A DNA stretch of 64,000 nt, taken from assembly GCA_963732865.1 (NCBI GenBank), contig CAVTBC010000004.1, forward strand, positions 744,001-808,000, given 5' to 3'. This document shows, one piece after another, positions 9,608 through 17,314 of this stretch. Position numbers and translations under genes: made by a program. The stretch comes from JADLGL01 sp963732865 (GTDB lineage Bacteria > Pseudomonadota > Alphaproteobacteria > Rhizobiales > Kaistiaceae). Every line of letters starts with the position of its first letter. The stretch's first letter is position 1. The notes below the pieces were generated by a model. It saw only the letters and a program-made list of their open reading frames with translations, searched no databases and was not told the DNA's origin.

Positions 9608-10471
9608 TTAGTGGGCGAGCGTGACCTGCGCTGGCGGAGCGGCAGCTGCGGCAGCCGCGGTACGGGCGAGGCCGTCACGAGCCGGCTGATAATTCGGATC
9701 CAGCCCGAGCGCATTGCGGAAGGCGACATTGGCCGTGACGGGATCATTCTTGCCTTCAAGCGCGATGCCAATGTTCGTCCAGGCCTCCTTCGTGTTCTGC
9801 CCGAGGCTGATGGCCTGGTAGAAATCCTCGAAGGCCGCGTCGTAGTTGAAGCGCGCCAGGTAGGAGATGCCGCGAGCGTAATAGGCCTCCGAGGCGCGTC
9901 CCTCGAATGAGATGGCGCGCGTGAAGTCGGCGATCGCGAGATCATGCTGGCCTTGGCCCTGATAGATCAAGCCGCGGCTGTAGTAGGAGGGCGAGTCCGA
10001 TGAATTGAGGCTGATGGCCTGATTGAAATCGGCCAGGGCGAGATCGGATCGGCCGAGCGCGACATAAACCGAGCCGCGGCCGGAGTAGGCCGCGCCATAG
10101 GTCGGGTTGACCTGCAGCGCCATGTTGTAGTCAGCGAGTGCCTCGTTGAGGTCGCCGGCATTGCGTTCCACGAGGCCGCGGTTCGCGTAGGCTTGATAGA
10201 AGGTTGGGCTCAACTGGATCGCATGCGCGAAGTCGGCAAGCGCGTCGCGTGTCCGCCCGGCCTGCGCATAGGCGATGCCGCGAATGTTGTAGGCGTTCGG
10301 ATCTTGCGGATTGCGGTTGATGACGTCGGTCAGCGACTGAAGGTTGGCCTCAGAGCCCACGGCGGGATTGGCGCTCGACATGGGCGCCGTCGACTGGCAC
10401 GCCGACAGCGCGGTCGTCGCGGCCAGCACGATGGCCAAAGCAGTGGACCTGGCAAAGCCATTGCCGCGCAT
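9608..10471 (-). CDS. Tetratricopeptide-repeat lipoprotein
   Basis: 287 residues from the ATG at 10471 (MRGNGFARS). The N-terminus is a lipoprotein signal with lipobox LSAC, so the mature protein should be membrane-anchored in the periplasm. About six to seven consecutive 34-residue TPR units follow (patterns such as AYNIRGIAYAQAG and AYYSRGLIYQGQG), making a protein-interaction superhelix. The in-frame extension upstream to 10690 overlaps rpsU and lacks coding character. NlpI-like periplasmic adaptors are the closest known role, but partners cannot be named from sequence. Confidence 0.85.
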   Translation of the reverse strand: MRGNGFARSTALAIVLAATTALSACQSTAPMSSANPAVGSEANLQSLTDVINRNPQDPNAYNIRGIAYAQAGRTRDALADFAHAIQLSPTFYQAYANRGLVERNAGDLNEALADYNMALQVNPTYGAAYSGRGSVYVALGRSDLALADFNQAISLNSSDSPSYYSRGLIYQGQGQHDLAIADFTRAISFEGRASEAYYARGISYLARFNYDAAFEDFYQAISLGQNTKEAWTNIGIALEGKNDPVTANVAFRNALGLDPNYQPARDGLARTAAAAAAAPPAQVTLAH

Positions 10472-10571
10472 GAATCTTGGTGCCGCTTTCAACCGATTCC
10501 CCCCAAAAGGCAGCGCCGGCTGGCCCACCCAACGATTAGACGTTGCAGAAAGAACTCGGCGAAAAGAGGGC

Positions 10572-10796
10572 CTATCGCGTGGTGCGACCGGCGACCAGAC
10601 CTTCCCGCTGAGCGCGTTTACGCGCCAGCTTGCGGGCGCGACGGACAGCCTCGGCCTTTTCCCGCGCGCGCTTCTCCGATGGCTTTTCATAATAGTTGCG
10701 AAGCTTCATTTCGCGGAAGATGCCCTCGCGCTGCATCTTCTTTTTCAGGGCTTTCAGCGCCTGATCGACATTGTTGTCCCGGACCAATACCTGCAC
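10572..10796 (-). CDS. rpsU: 30S ribosomal protein S21 (bS21)
   Basis: 74 residues with the family N-terminus MQVLVRDNNVDQALKALKKK, the EGIFREMKLRNYYEKPSEKR core and a very basic tail. It binds the 30S platform near the anti-Shine-Dalgarno helix. It stands alone here, without the dnaG-rpoD partners of enterobacteria. The gap to purK (10797-10929) contains no recognisable gene. Confidence 0.96.
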   Translation of the reverse strand: MQVLVRDNNVDQALKALKKKMQREGIFREMKLRNYYEKPSEKRAREKAEAVRRARKLARKRAQREGLVAGRTTR

Positions 10797-10929
10797 GGCG
10801 TCTATCTCGTCTTAACTCGGAATGGCCGACGCGGCGCGGTCCAATCGCCGCCGCTTGTGCGTCGTCCAGTTTTGCCGGTCTGTATCAGAGGCCCGGTGCG
10901 GCGTCAAAGCCCCTGCCAATGGCCTTTCG

Positions 10930-12021
10930 TCAATCGTGCCGAGGTGTGACCCGATTGACATGGCCCATCTTGCGGCCGGGCCTGACTTCGGCCTTGCCAT
11001 AAAGGTGCAGCCGCGTTCCGCGCTCGCCGACGAGCACCGGCCATGCCTCGACATCGCCGCCGATGAGATTGGTCATCGTCACATCAGAATGGCGGGTCGG
11101 ATCGGCCAGCGGCCAGCCGCAAACCGCGCGAATGTGCTGTTCGAATTGCGAGACCAGACAGGCGTCCGTGGTCCAGTGACCGGAGTTGTGAACCCGCGGC
11201 GCGATCTCGTTGATGAGGATCGTGTCGCCGCCGTCACCGGGTACGACGAACATTTCCACGGCGAGGACGCCGACATAGTTGAGCGCCGCCGCGATTTGCT
11301 CCGCAATGGCTGCCGCGTGCGCCGCGACTTGCGCCGACACCGCCGCCGGCACCGTCGAAGTTGCGAGGATACCGGCCGCGTGACGGTTCTGCGGAATGTC
11401 GAAGGCACGCGTCGTCCCGTCGACGCCGCGGGCCAGCAGGACGGAAATCTCCATGGCAAAGGCGACGCGCTGCTCCAGGATGGCGGGGGCGGCGCCGACC
11501 GCCTTCCACGCTGCGGGCGCATCCGCCGGCCGGTCGATCGCGGCCTGGCCTTTGCCGTCATAGCCGAGGCGTCGCGTCTTCAGAATTGCGGGGAGGGGGA
11601 TCTTGGCGAGCGCAGCTTCAAGATCGCCCAAGGTGTCGACCGCGGCATAGGGGGCGACTGCCAGTCCGAGTCCGGTCGCCATGGCTTTTTCGGCTAGCCG
11701 GTCCTGCGCGACGGCGATCGCTTCGACGCCCGGCCTCACCGGGACCCGGTCAGCGAGCCAGGAGACCGTCTCGACCGGAATGTTCTCGAACTCGTAGGTG
11801 ACGACATCCACCGCATCGGCGAAAGCGCCGAGGGCGGACTCGTCGGTCCATTCGGCCAGCGTTGATGAATGCGCGACGTCGGTCGCCGGATTGTCGCCCT
11901 TCGGCGCGAAGATGTGGACGTGGAAGCCAAGCTCGGCGGCTGCCATGGCCAGCATGCGGCCAAGCTGTCCGCCGCCCAAAATGCCGATTGTCGAGCCGGG
12001 CGGAAGCCGCTCAGGAATCAC
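10930..12021 (-). CDS. purK: 5-(carboxyamino)imidazole ribonucleotide synthase
   Basis: 363-residue ATP-grasp enzyme that carboxylates AIR to N5-CAIR with ATP and bicarbonate in purine synthesis. The N-terminus has the GILGGGQLGRMLA nucleotide-fold motif. The grasp domain has LKTRRLGYDGKGQ, and the metal-binding strand reads INEIAPRVHNSGHWT. The GTG at 12021 overlaps the end of purE by 11 bases, so purE-purK form a coupled pair. The longer in-frame ORF upstream overlaps purE and is not the real start. Confidence 0.95.
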   Translation of the reverse strand: MIPERLPPGSTIGILGGGQLGRMLAMAAAELGFHVHIFAPKGDNPATDVAHSSTLAEWTDESALGAFADAVDVVTYEFENIPVETVSWLADRVPVRPGVEAIAVAQDRLAEKAMATGLGLAVAPYAAVDTLGDLEAALAKIPLPAILKTRRLGYDGKGQAAIDRPADAPAAWKAVGAAPAILEQRVAFAMEISVLLARGVDGTTRAFDIPQNRHAAGILATSTVPAAVSAQVAAHAAAIAEQIAAALNYVGVLAVEMFVVPGDGGDTILINEIAPRVHNSGHWTTDACLVSQFEQHIRAVCGWPLADPTRHSDVTMTNLIGGDVEAWPVLVGERGTRLHLYGKAEVRPGRKMGHVNRVTPRHD

Positions 12022-12502
12022 GGGTCGGGTGCTCGGCAACCGCTGCGGTCTGAGCGGCGCGCCAGTCCGCGAGGCGTTCGGCCAAGGCCGGGTCTTCGAG
12101 GGCCAGGATGGACGCGGCGAGCAGGGCCGCGTTGACCGCGCCAGGGCGACCGATCGCCAGCGTGCCGACGGGTACGCCAGCCGGCATCTGGACGATGGAG
12201 AAGAGGCTGTCGAGGCCCGACAGCACTTCTGAATTGATCGGAACGCCAAGAACCGGAAGCGAGGTCATCGACGCCACCATGCCCGGCAGATGGGCGGCGC
12301 CGCCGGCGCCGGCAATAATGATCTTCCGGCCCGAGTCTTTCGCGCCTTTGGCAAAGGCGACGAGGCGATCCGGCGTCCGGTGCGCCGAGACGATCAGCGT
12401 GTCGTGGTCGACCTGCAGGGCGGCCAGGGTGTCAGCTGCATGGACGAGGGTCGACCAGTCGGACTGGCTCCCCATAATGATGGCTACCGGTGCAACGGTC
12501 AT
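12011..12502 (-). CDS. purE: N5-carboxyaminoimidazole ribonucleotide mutase
   Basis: 163 residues with the class I PurE motifs MGSQSDW at the N-terminus (substrate phosphate site), SAHRTPDR (catalytic His region) and AGGAAHLPGM. It converts N5-CAIR to CAIR, the step after PurK. First gene of the purE-purK operon. Confidence 0.96.
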   Translation of the reverse strand: MTVAPVAIIMGSQSDWSTLVHAADTLAALQVDHDTLIVSAHRTPDRLVAFAKGAKDSGRKIIIAGAGGAAHLPGMVASMTSLPVLGVPINSEVLSGLDSLFSIVQMPAGVPVGTLAIGRPGAVNAALLAASILALEDPALAERLADWRAAQTAAVAEHPTRDS

Positions 12503-12599
12503 TGGCCGGGGTCCTCGCGGAAAGGCGCGGGCTTATAGTAGTCGCCGCGTCCGGGCAAGTCGCCGGGGTTATCTTGCCGGTTGAAGCCGGGTGCTATGT

Positions 12600-12613
12600 C
12601 AAACCGCGGTTTG
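12600..12613. repeat. 14-bp perfect palindrome between purE and tam
   Basis: CAAACCGCGGTTTG is a perfect 14-bp palindrome in the 136-bp divergent gap, 26 bp ahead of the methyltransferase start. It could be a dimeric-regulator operator; no regulator is identified. Confidence 0.4.
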
Positions 12614-12638
12614 GATGACCGCGAGGCTCGAGTGGCGC

Positions 12639-13412
12639 ATGAACGACTGGTCGGCAGAAACCTATCTGCGTTTTGCTGCCGAGCGGACGCGCCCGGCGGC
12701 GGATCTGCTTGGCCGGCTGCCCCTCGGGACGGCTGAACACATCGTCGATATCGGCTGTGGTCCGGGCAATTCGACCGAGTTGTTGGCCGCCCGTTGGCCG
12801 GCGGCACGTATCGAGGGGTTCGATTCGTCGCCGGCGATGCTCGCGGCGGCACGGGAGCGATTGCCGGCGGCTTATTTCTTCGCCGCCGATGTCGCGGCGT
12901 GGCGACCGAACGGAAGCGAAAGCCTGCTGTTCGCCAATGCCGTCTTCCAATGGGTGCCGGATCATCTCAGCGTGCTGGAGCGGCTGCTGGTGACGCTGCG
13001 CCCGGGGGCGGCGCTCGCCGTGCAGATGCCGGACAATCTTGCTCAGCCGAGCCACCGGCTGATGCGCGATGTGGCGTTGGCCGGGGAGTGGCGTGACAAG
13101 TTCGCCGATGTTGACAGCGCACGCGAAATCCTGCCGCCGGCCGACGCCTATTACGACCGGTTGCGGCCCTATTCATCGCAGATGGACGTTTGGCGGACGA
13201 CCTACTTCCATGAATTGGCGGGCGTGGCGGCGCTGGTGACATGGCTGAAGGGGACGGGATTGCGGCCCTATCTGGCGCCGCTCAACGAGAATGAGCACGC
13301 GGCATTCCTCGAGCAGTTCGCCGAGCGCCTCTCCGAGGCCTATCCCTTGCGCCCGAACGGGAGTCTGTTGCTTCCATTTCCGCGTTTGTTTGTTGTCGCC
13401 CTGCGCCGGTAG
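12639..13412 (+). CDS. tam: Trans-aconitate 2-methyltransferase
   Basis: 257-residue SAM-dependent class I methyltransferase. The start MNDWSAETYLRFAAERTRPA matches the family N-terminus, which fixes the ATG at 12639. Motif I is DIGCGPGNSTELL (SAM binding), followed by GFDSSPAML and FANAVFQWVPDH. Tam methylates trans-aconitate, an inhibitory by-product of the citrate cycle. Length is normal for the family. It is monocistronic and divergent from purEK. Confidence 0.93.
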   Translation: MNDWSAETYLRFAAERTRPAADLLGRLPLGTAEHIVDIGCGPGNSTELLAARWPAARIEGFDSSPAMLAAARERLPAAYFFAADVAAWRPNGSESLLFANAVFQWVPDHLSVLERLLVTLRPGAALAVQMPDNLAQPSHRLMRDVALAGEWRDKFADVDSAREILPPADAYYDRLRPYSSQMDVWRTTYFHELAGVAALVTWLKGTGLRPYLAPLNENEHAAFLEQFAERLSEAYPLRPNGSLLLPFPRLFVVALRR

Positions 13413-13415
13413 CCT

Positions 13416-13622
13416 TCAGGCGATGATGTCCGGCAACAGGCGATCTTCGATTTGCGCGATGCGGTCCTTGAGGGCCAGCTTCCGCTTCTTCAGCAATTGA
13501 AGCTGGATCGGGTCAGTGCGGCCGGCCGACGACAAATCGTCGATGGTCGCGGCCAATTCGCGATGCCTTCGCCGCAACTCGTCCAGTTCCTGACGGATAT
13601 GCGCTTCGTCGTATTCGTCCAC
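13416..13622 (-). CDS. DUF465 / YdcH family small protein
   Basis: 68 residues from a GTG at 13622 preceded by GGGGAA. A longer reading starts at an ATG at 13655. The chain is one long charged helix pair ending in LKKRKLALKDRIAQIEDRLL, the hallmark of the YdcH/DUF465 family. The biochemical role is unknown. It converges on the methyltransferase with a 3-bp gap and is divergent from a second DUF465 gene. Confidence 0.88.
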   Translation of the reverse strand: MDEYDEAHIRQELDELRRRHRELAATIDDLSSAGRTDPIQLQLLKKRKLALKDRIAQIEDRLLPDIIA

Positions 13623-13729
13623 GACTTGTTCCCCGCGAGCGACTGCGCGGCCCATAGCGAGCTTGGAGCGCACAAATATACCACAACAGGATGACTGGCA
13701 CTTCGGCCCGCAGATCAAGACAGATTACA

Positions 13730-13741
13730 TGATATATATCA
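13730..13741. repeat. 12-bp AT-rich palindrome between the two DUF465 genes
   Basis: TGATATATATCA is a perfect palindrome in an unusually AT-rich patch of the 240-bp gap between the divergent DUF465 genes. It could be an operator or a -10 region; neither is proven. Confidence 0.4.
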
Positions 13742-13862
13742 ATGCCTTGCCCGCTCAGCCTCTGCCTCCGGCGAATCACAGCCCCGGCCCGCCGCGGCTT
13801 GAATATGGGCCAAGCCGATGCCACACTTAAAGAGTTACAGGCCAACATGGAGGCATCTCCCA

Positions 13863-14042
13863 ATGTCGACAGAATCGCATCTTAGCGAGCTTGAGCGTCG
13901 CCACGCGGATCTCGAACGGAAGATTGATGAGGCGTTGAATCATCCGAGCGCCGACCCGCTCGAACTGACCAGTCTCAAGCGTCGCAAGCTGCGTTTGAAG
14001 GATGAGATCGCCAAGCTGCGAGGCGAGGCGACCGTACACTGA
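13863..14042 (+). CDS. DUF465 / YdcH family small protein (second copy)
   Basis: 59 residues beginning MSTESHLSELERRHADLERK, with the family C-terminal block LKRRKLRLKDEIAKL. GGAGG precedes the ATG, which fixes the start over a longer in-frame reading. It is a paralogue of the gene at 13416-13622 on the other strand, and a strong terminator follows. Function unknown; probably a coiled-coil. Confidence 0.9.
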   Translation: MSTESHLSELERRHADLERKIDEALNHPSADPLELTSLKRRKLRLKDEIAKLRGEATVH

Positions 14043-14071
14043 CGACAGGGAAAGGCGTCTGAAGTTCCTCG

Positions 14072-14099
14072 AGCGCCGCGGCAGTGCCGCGGCGCTTTT
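14072..14099 (+). terminator. Rho-independent terminator after DUF465 gene
   Basis: An 11-bp perfect stem AGCGCCGCGGC/GCCGCGGCGCT with a 3-nt loop, followed by TTT. It ends the plus-strand DUF465 transcript just before the convergent trcR. Confidence 0.85.
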
Positions 14100-14104
14100 G
14101 ATTC

Positions 14105-14842
14105 CTAGCGGTCGCGATCGCCATCCGCGTCGTCAGCGCTCTTGAGAGACTTCAATTTGGCGAAGATTGCGTCGGCGTCGAGGTCGCCTTCGCCGCGGCG
14201 CTGGCGGTTCTCGTCCGGTTCGCCGCGTCCGCGCGCTGCCGCAGCCAGAGCCTCGGCCGTGGTCGTCTCGTCCGCAGGCAGAAGGGTCGAGCTCGGCTCC
14301 GGGGTCGGCATGGCGCCGGCGCTGCGCGCCGCACGTTCGACCTCCATGTCGAGGTCGATCTGCGAGCACAGGCCGAGCGTCACCGGATCCAATGGCTGCA
14401 GGCTGTTGGCATTCCAATGCGTCCGGTCGCGGATGGCATTGATGGTCGGCTTGGTGGTGCCAACGAGGCGCGAGATCTGCGCGTCCTTCAGCTCCGGGTG
14501 ATAGCGCAGCAGCCACAGCACCGCATTCGGACGATCCTGCCGGCGCGACACCGGCGTGTAGCGCGGACCCTTCCGCTTGGCGGTTGGCACGGTCACCTTG
14601 CGATCGGAAATCTTCAGCTTGTGGCTGTGATCCGCCTCGCCCTTGGAGATTTCCTCGCGGCTCAATTGCCCGGTCGATACCGGGTCCAAGCCCTTGATCG
14701 TGGTGGCGGAATCGCCATCGGCGATAGCCTTCACCTCAAGCGGATGCAGAGAGCAAAAGTCGGCGATCTGCTGGAAGCTGAGTGCAGTGTTGTCGACCAG
14801 CCAAACGGCGGTCGCCTTGGGCATCAAAAGGGTGGTGGACAT
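14105..14842 (-). CDS. trcR: DUF1013 cell-cycle transcriptional regulator TrcR
   Basis: 245 residues beginning MSTTLLMPKATAVWLVDNT. The start at 14842 has GAGGAGGAAG upstream. The DUF1013 core holds two helix-turn-helix-like segments (LSFQQIADFCSLHPLEVKAI and AQISRLVGTTKPTINAIR) and the conserved KRKGPRYTPVSRRQDRPNA. The C-terminal 70 residues are Ala/Glu/Arg-rich and probably disordered. The family is restricted to Alphaproteobacteria and annotated as the cell-cycle regulator TrcR. The longer in-frame ORF upstream overlaps the oxidoreductase and is spurious. Confidence 0.9.
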   Translation of the reverse strand: MSTTLLMPKATAVWLVDNTALSFQQIADFCSLHPLEVKAIADGDSATTIKGLDPVSTGQLSREEISKGEADHSHKLKISDRKVTVPTAKRKGPRYTPVSRRQDRPNAVLWLLRYHPELKDAQISRLVGTTKPTINAIRDRTHWNANSLQPLDPVTLGLCSQIDLDMEVERAARSAGAMPTPEPSSTLLPADETTTAEALAAAARGRGEPDENRQRRGEGDLDADAIFAKLKSLKSADDADGDRDR

Positions 14843-14943
14843 AATCTTCCTCCTCGCTCCGCCGGTCCCGGGGAGCCCCAGCCATCGTGAAGTTGCATGG
14901 GGATGGCGCGTATATAGGCGCGGCGGGGGCCGGAGGCAAACGC

Positions 14944-15942
14944 CTAGGCAGTGGCCACCGTCAGAACGATCTTGCCGATATGCTCCGGATCTTCGATGCG
15001 GCGGTGGGCATCGGCCGCCTCGCGCAACGGGAAGGTGGTGTCGATGACCGGCTTCACGGCGCCTGAGGCAAGAAGCGGCCAGACCTTCTCTTTCAGCGCG
15101 GCGGCGATGGCGCCCTTGAACGCCGCCGACCTCGGCCTGAGCGTCGAGCCGGTATGGGTCAGCCGCTTGCGCATCAGCGGCCATAAGTCGGCCTCGCCGC
15201 GGAGGCCGCCGAGTGTCGCGATCTGGACGATGCGGCCGTCATCGGCGGCGGCGTGGTAGTTGCGGGAGACATAGTCGCCCCCGACCATGTCGAGGATGAC
15301 ATCGGCGCCGCCCGCGAATTCCTTCACCGCCGCGACGAAATCCTGCGTCCTGTAATTCACGGCGAGGTCCGCTCCGAGGTTCTGGCAGGCCGCACATTTG
15401 GCGTCGCTGCCCGCCGTGATGATGACGGTAGCGCCGAAGGCTTTGCCCAGCTGGATGGCCGTGGTGCCGATGCCGGATGAGCCACCATGGACGAGCAGCG
15501 TCTCGCCGGCCTTGAGCCCGCCTCGGTCGAAGACGTTTGACCAGACGGTGAAGAAGGTCTCCGGCACTGAGGCCGCTTCGGCCATTGTCAGGCCATGCGG
15601 GATCGGCAGGGCGGTGCGCTGATCGACGACGCAATATTCGGCGTAGCCACCGCCCGGAACGAGCGCAGTCACTTTCTCGCCGATCGAGAAAGCCGAGACG
15701 GAACGACCGAGGCCGACGATCTCCCCAGCAACCTCGAGACCGGGAATATCGGTAACGCCGGGCGGCGGCGGATAGGCACCGGCGCGCTGCGCGGCGTCGG
15801 GACGATTGACCCCGGCCGCCTCGATCTTGACGAGGACTTCATCGGCGCCCGCGCTGGGTACCGGGCGTTCCACCGGGATCAGAACTTCAGGGCCGCCGGG
15901 TTCCCGTATGGCGATGGCAGTCATGGATTCGGGCAGGGGCAT
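14944..15942 (-). CDS. NAD(P)H-quinone oxidoreductase, zinc-independent MDR family (PIG3-like)
   Basis: About 332 residues. The MDR fold opens with AIREPGGPEVLIPVERPVP. GLEVAGEIVGLG lies in the catalytic domain and VHGGSSGIGTTAIQLGK is the NADPH-binding Rossmann turn (GGSSGIG, typical of the quinone oxidoreductase/TP53I3 group). No structural-zinc Cys cluster is seen. It likely reduces quinones or activated alkenes with NADPH. Start candidates are ATG 15942 and ATG 15924; neither has a strong ribosome site, and family alignment slightly favours the shorter one. Divergent from DUF1192. Confidence 0.88.
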   Translation of the reverse strand: MPLPESMTAIAIREPGGPEVLIPVERPVPSAGADEVLVKIEAAGVNRPDAAQRAGAYPPPPGVTDIPGLEVAGEIVGLGRSVSAFSIGEKVTALVPGGGYAEYCVVDQRTALPIPHGLTMAEAASVPETFFTVWSNVFDRGGLKAGETLLVHGGSSGIGTTAIQLGKAFGATVIITAGSDAKCAACQNLGADLAVNYRTQDFVAAVKEFAGGADVILDMVGGDYVSRNYHAAADDGRIVQIATLGGLRGEADLWPLMRKRLTHTGSTLRPRSAAFKGAIAAALKEKVWPLLASGAVKPVIDTTFPLREAADAHRRIEDPEHIGKIVLTVATA

Positions 15943-16004
15943 TCGGAAACTGGCCTGACATGAGCGGACGGTGGCGATAAACTCTGTGCGCGACGGAGGC
16001 CACA

Positions 16005-16196
16005 ATGGCAATATTCGCTGAAGATGAGCGCCCCAAGCCGGTGCCTCACACGGTCGGGGAGGACCTGGCGGCGCTGTCCGAAGATGAACTGGCGGCGCGG
16101 ATCGTTCTGCTGCGCGGCGAGATCGAACGGATCGAAGCGGTTCTTGCGGAAAAGCGCATCAGCCGCGATGCGGCGGCGGCGTTCTTCAAACGCTGA
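16005..16196 (+). CDS. DUF1192 family protein
   Basis: 63 residues with the DUF1192 pattern: an acidic N-terminus, then LSEDELAARIVLLRGEIERI followed by a short helix. GGAGG lies 5 nt before the ATG. The role is unknown. It sits between a divergent oxidoreductase and the rcdA region. The ATG lies within the N-terminal extension of the oxidoreductase ORF, which supports the shorter oxidoreductase start. Confidence 0.9.
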   Translation: MAIFAEDERPKPVPHTVGEDLAALSEDELAARIVLLRGEIERIEAVLAEKRISRDAAAAFFKR

Positions 16197-16227
16197 CCTC
16201 TGGACCGAGAGAATTTCTTTACGGGTG

Positions 16228-16242
16228 TTAACTAGGCGTTAA
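16228..16242. promoter_or_regulatory. Full CtrA box (TTAA-N7-TTAA) upstream of rcdA
   Basis: TTAACTAGGCGTTAA matches the canonical CtrA binding site TTAA-N7-TTAA exactly. A further TTAA lies at 16255-16258. The site is 32 bp past the DUF1192 stop and 194 bp before rcdA. CtrA is the master cell-cycle regulator of Alphaproteobacteria and RcdA is part of the machinery that degrades CtrA, so a feedback link is plausible. Confidence 0.65.
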
Positions 16243-16329
16243 GCTTTACGTCGCTTAACTCTGAACCGTCCAGTCACCTGGATCGCGAGTGGCCTGTCCA
16301 CTCTGTTTGACGCCTCCCTGTTAACTCTC

Positions 16330-16358
16330 AGAGCCGCGCTTTGCCGCGGCTCTTTTTT
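16330..16358 (+). terminator. Strong intrinsic terminator between the CtrA box and rcdA
   Basis: Stem AGAGCCGCG/CGCGGCTCT (9 bp) with a 6-nt loop and a run of six T. It lies 77 bp before the rcdA ATG and after the CtrA box, so a transcript started at the box would be only about 70-110 nt unless it reads through. It may instead end the DUF1192 mRNA. Confidence 0.85.
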
Positions 16359-16435
16359 GTTGTGCCGTGCGTCGCTATTGTGACGGTCCGGTCGGCGCCC
16401 TGTGCGGTCGCGACGGTGACCAAGGCGGAGCGAAA

Positions 16436-16960
16436 ATGGCCGATCATGCTGACGGAATTGCGATAACCGGAACGCCGACAGCGGCGTTCGGGCCGCGTTT
16501 CGCCGAATCGGAGACGTTTCGCTCGCTGTTCCGCGAGGGTATGGCGCTGGTCGAGGAGACCGCTGCCTATCTCGACGGTGACGGACGCAAGGATTCCAAG
16601 CGCCTGTCGCGGCTTGGCGGGCTCACCTACGCCACTGAATCCATGCGTCTCACCAGCCGCCTGATGCAGTTGGCGTCCTGGCTGTTGCTGCAGCGGGCCG
16701 TGAATGAGGGCGAGATGCCGGCCGAGCAGGCGCGGCAGGAACGCTCCAAGGTGCGCCTGCGCGGCTTCGACAGCGGCATGTCAGGACCGGGATGGGAAGA
16801 CCTGCCCGAGCGGCTGCAGCAACTCATCAGCCGGTCAATGCGGCTGCAGGAGCGGATCAGGCTGATCGACGAAGCAATCTATCAGGCGGAGCCGAGACCG
16901 ACCGGGAACGCAGTGATTGAACAGATCGGGCGGTTGGCGCGGGCGTTCGAGGGCCGCTAG
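16436..16960 (+). CDS. rcdA: DUF1465 protease adaptor RcdA
   Basis: 174 residues, all-helical. Conserved DUF1465 blocks are FRSLFREGMALVEETAAYLD, SKRLSRLGGLTYATESMRLT and LMQLASWLLLQRAVNEGEM. In Caulobacter RcdA joins CpdR-primed ClpXP and delivers substrates including the CtrA pathway. The C-terminal tail (about 165-174) is short. The ATG at 16436 has GGAG upstream; a longer in-frame reading begins inside the terminator region and is rejected. A perfect CtrA box and a terminator lie upstream. Confidence 0.88.
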   Translation: MADHADGIAITGTPTAAFGPRFAESETFRSLFREGMALVEETAAYLDGDGRKDSKRLSRLGGLTYATESMRLTSRLMQLASWLLLQRAVNEGEMPAEQARQERSKVRLRGFDSGMSGPGWEDLPERLQQLISRSMRLQERIRLIDEAIYQAEPRPTGNAVIEQIGRLARAFEGR

Positions 16961-16967
16961 GCCCAAG

Positions 16968-16987
16968 GGCTGGCGACAGCGCCAGCC
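16968..16987 (+). terminator. Terminator hairpin between rcdA and convergent rpmE
   Basis: Perfect 8-bp stem GGCTGGCG/CGCCAGCC with a 4-nt loop, followed by TTACTTCTTGT. It abuts the rpmE stop codon and could serve rcdA. Confidence 0.55.
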
Positions 16988-17218
16988 TTACTTCTTGTCG
17001 CCCATCAAGCCCTTGAAGCGGTTGTTGAACCGCGACACGCGACCACCACGATCGATCAGATGCTGGCCGCCGCCGGTCCAGGCCGGATGCGTCTTGGAAT
17101 CGATGTCGAGCGTCAGCCGGTCGCCGGCGCTACCCCAAGTCGAGCGCAACTCGTACTCGGTGCCGTCGGTCATCACCACCGTGATCGGGTGATATTCGGG
17201 GTGGATGTCTTTCTTCAT
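16988..17218 (-). CDS. rpmE: 50S ribosomal protein L31 (bL31), zinc-free type
   Basis: 76 residues beginning MKKDIHPEYHPITVVMTDGT, with STWGSAGDRLTLDIDSKTHPAWTG split across the core. The chain contains no cysteine, so it is the C-minus form that does not bind zinc. It sits at the 50S central protuberance and bridges to the 30S head. Convergent with rcdA. Confidence 0.96.
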   Translation of the reverse strand: MKKDIHPEYHPITVVMTDGTEYELRSTWGSAGDRLTLDIDSKTHPAWTGGGQHLIDRGGRVSRFNNRFKGLMGDKK

Positions 17219-17314
17219 GGCGGTCGGTCCGTTCGAAATGCGGCTGGCGTTGCGTGAGGCGCGGATATAGCGGCGCCGGGCCGCGAGGACAAGCGCCGCG
17301 TTCCGTGCCGGCCG

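Noticed and set aside
10472..10690. N-terminal extension of the TPR lipoprotein to 10690
   Set aside because: It overlaps rpsU and would bury the lipoprotein signal and lipobox behind 73 basic residues.
15940..16011. N-terminal extension of the oxidoreductase to 16011
   Set aside because: It would overlap the DUF1192 start and ribosome site, and the added residues are unlike the family.
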